Made by a program: the position numbers and the translations under genes. Positions 22,788 through 23,322 of a DNA stretch of 23,322 nt are shown here, piece after piece; position 1 is the first letter of the stretch; each line of letters opens with the position of its first letter. Below the pieces are notes generated by a model. That model saw nothing but the letters and a program-made list of their open reading frames with translations. It made no database searches and was not told the DNA's origin. Source of the DNA: an uncultured Bacteroidales bacterium (GTDB taxonomy: Bacteria > Bacteroidota > Bacteroidia > Bacteroidales > Paludibacteraceae); contig CALDPN010000084.1 in assembly GCA_937911235.1 (NCBI GenBank), positions 1 through 23,322 of the forward strand, written 5' to 3'.

Positions 22788-23322
22788 ATTGTAATGTGTT
22801 TATTTTTTTACTGATATGCTTGATTTTTTCGGGTAATATCTGGTTTTTTTCAAAGATGGCAAAAATAAAGAAGGATGTGACAGTCCAATAAATGGTTACT
22901 CTCCTTAAATCGCAGGAGAGGATTGTAAACATTGGTAAAAGCGAAATGAACTGTATTAACAGTGTTGCCGTTAAGAAATTTGAGTTTATCAGTTTCTTTT
23001 CATACGAGAACAGCCTTATTCTATTAACGTTTGCACATAGATAGAACGTAATGAAGTATATTATGCCCCATACAACAGCTCTTGGAACATATTGTATTAT
23101 AGGTTTTGTATAGTTCGTTGTAAAATGAAACAAGAATGTTTGGGCGTTGTTCCAAGTCAATGCCTGCACGCCTTGTCCAACCGGCAACATTTCGCCATAT
23201 TTCTCATTGAAATATGGTTGGTATGAATTCCATATTGCACCGGCCGTATTCTCGTCTCCTTTGTATATGATAACTGCCAACATTGTCAGTATTGCTGGCG
23301 ATAGGAATATTAATGTTCTAAA
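22771..23322 (-). CDS. Multi-pass membrane protein, C-terminal part
   Basis: The frame stays open to the right edge of the window (13 codons upstream of an internal ATG at 23283 contain no stop), so this is read as the last 183 residues of a longer protein. Hydrophobic segments are seen at the very start (FRTLIFLSPAILTMLAVIIY), then IIQYVPRAVVWGIIYFITFY, FLTATLLIQFISLLPMFTIL and VTIYWTVTSFFIFAIF, with a loop of about 50 residues after the first. The LLPMFTILSCDLRRVTIYW segment is loosely like the 'P..... D.GR' segment of some polysaccharide polymerase-like membrane proteins (EpsG/Wzy type), but the match is weak and no function is claimed. Its stop at 22771 lies within the PASTA gene start (17-base overlap), so the two are translationally coupled. 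Confidence 0.6.
   Translation of the reverse strand, partial: FRTLIFLSPAILTMLAVIIYKGDENTAGAIWNSYQPYFNEKYGEMLPVGQGVQALTWNNAQTFLFHFTTNYTKPIIQYVPRAVVWGIIYFITFYLCANVNRIRLFSYEKKLINSNFLTATLLIQFISLLPMFTILSCDLRRVTIYWTVTSFFIFAIFEKNQILPEKIKHISKKINTLQYDRIL

Noticed and set aside
1..23322. CRISPR arrays, insertion sequences, prophage or integron remnants
   Set aside because: No spaced direct repeats, transposase or integrase motifs, or terminal inverted repeats were seen; the only dispersed-type repeat is the small hairpin at 22109-22128.

Overview
The window is an AT-rich chromosomal stretch from a member of the Bacteroidota, most likely Bacteroidales. The evidence is a type III glutamine synthetase, a large secreted protein with a type IX secretion (T9SS) C-terminal sorting domain, a DUF2723 GT-C membrane protein, the purD/DUF6427 pairing, almost no Shine-Dalgarno sequences, and the Bacteroidota -7 promoter element (TAnnTTTG) at the head of nearly every transcription unit. 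No phage, transposon, IS or CRISPR sequence is visible. The longest gap without a gene is about 200 bases (10909-11109) and consists of two divergent promoter regions.

Layout, left to right. 1-188: the 3' end of prmC (+). 275-433: a tRNA gene with a CAU anticodon (-), with its own terminator and a promoter that reaches into the start codon of ribF. 433-1377: ribF (+), whose terminator lies inside the convergent gene. 1389-4680 (-): glnN followed one base later by an outer-membrane beta-barrel protein. 4842-7154: topA (+), closed by a two-way hairpin. 7200-9437 (-): a HTH-cupin regulator followed by an acyl-CoA synthetase. 9607-10908 (-): an AzgA/PbuG-type purine permease. 11110-14972 (+): a 1127-residue T9SS cargo protein followed by a small cysteine-rich protein with a PLG / hydrophobic / basic C-terminus. 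14935-20993 (-): four genes with overlaps or 1-base gaps, in transcription order DUF2723 glycosyltransferase-like protein, polysaccharide deacetylase, purD, DUF6427 membrane protein. 21060-23322 (-): a pseudouridine synthase, a PASTA-domain membrane protein and the C-terminal part of a multi-pass membrane protein.

Most of the window is housekeeping: translation-factor modification, FAD synthesis, nitrogen assimilation, DNA topology, fatty-acid activation, purine uptake and synthesis, and rRNA modification. The cell-surface theme is accessory: an outer-membrane barrel coupled to glutamine synthetase, the T9SS cargo with its small partner, and a likely extracytoplasmic protein glycosyltransferase. 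The least understood parts are the 11110-14972 gene pair, the mutually exclusive hairpins in the DUF2723 leader, and the arrangement in which the ribF promoter and tRNA promoter appear to face each other across the tRNA. Assignments rest on reading motifs by eye; no database search was run.
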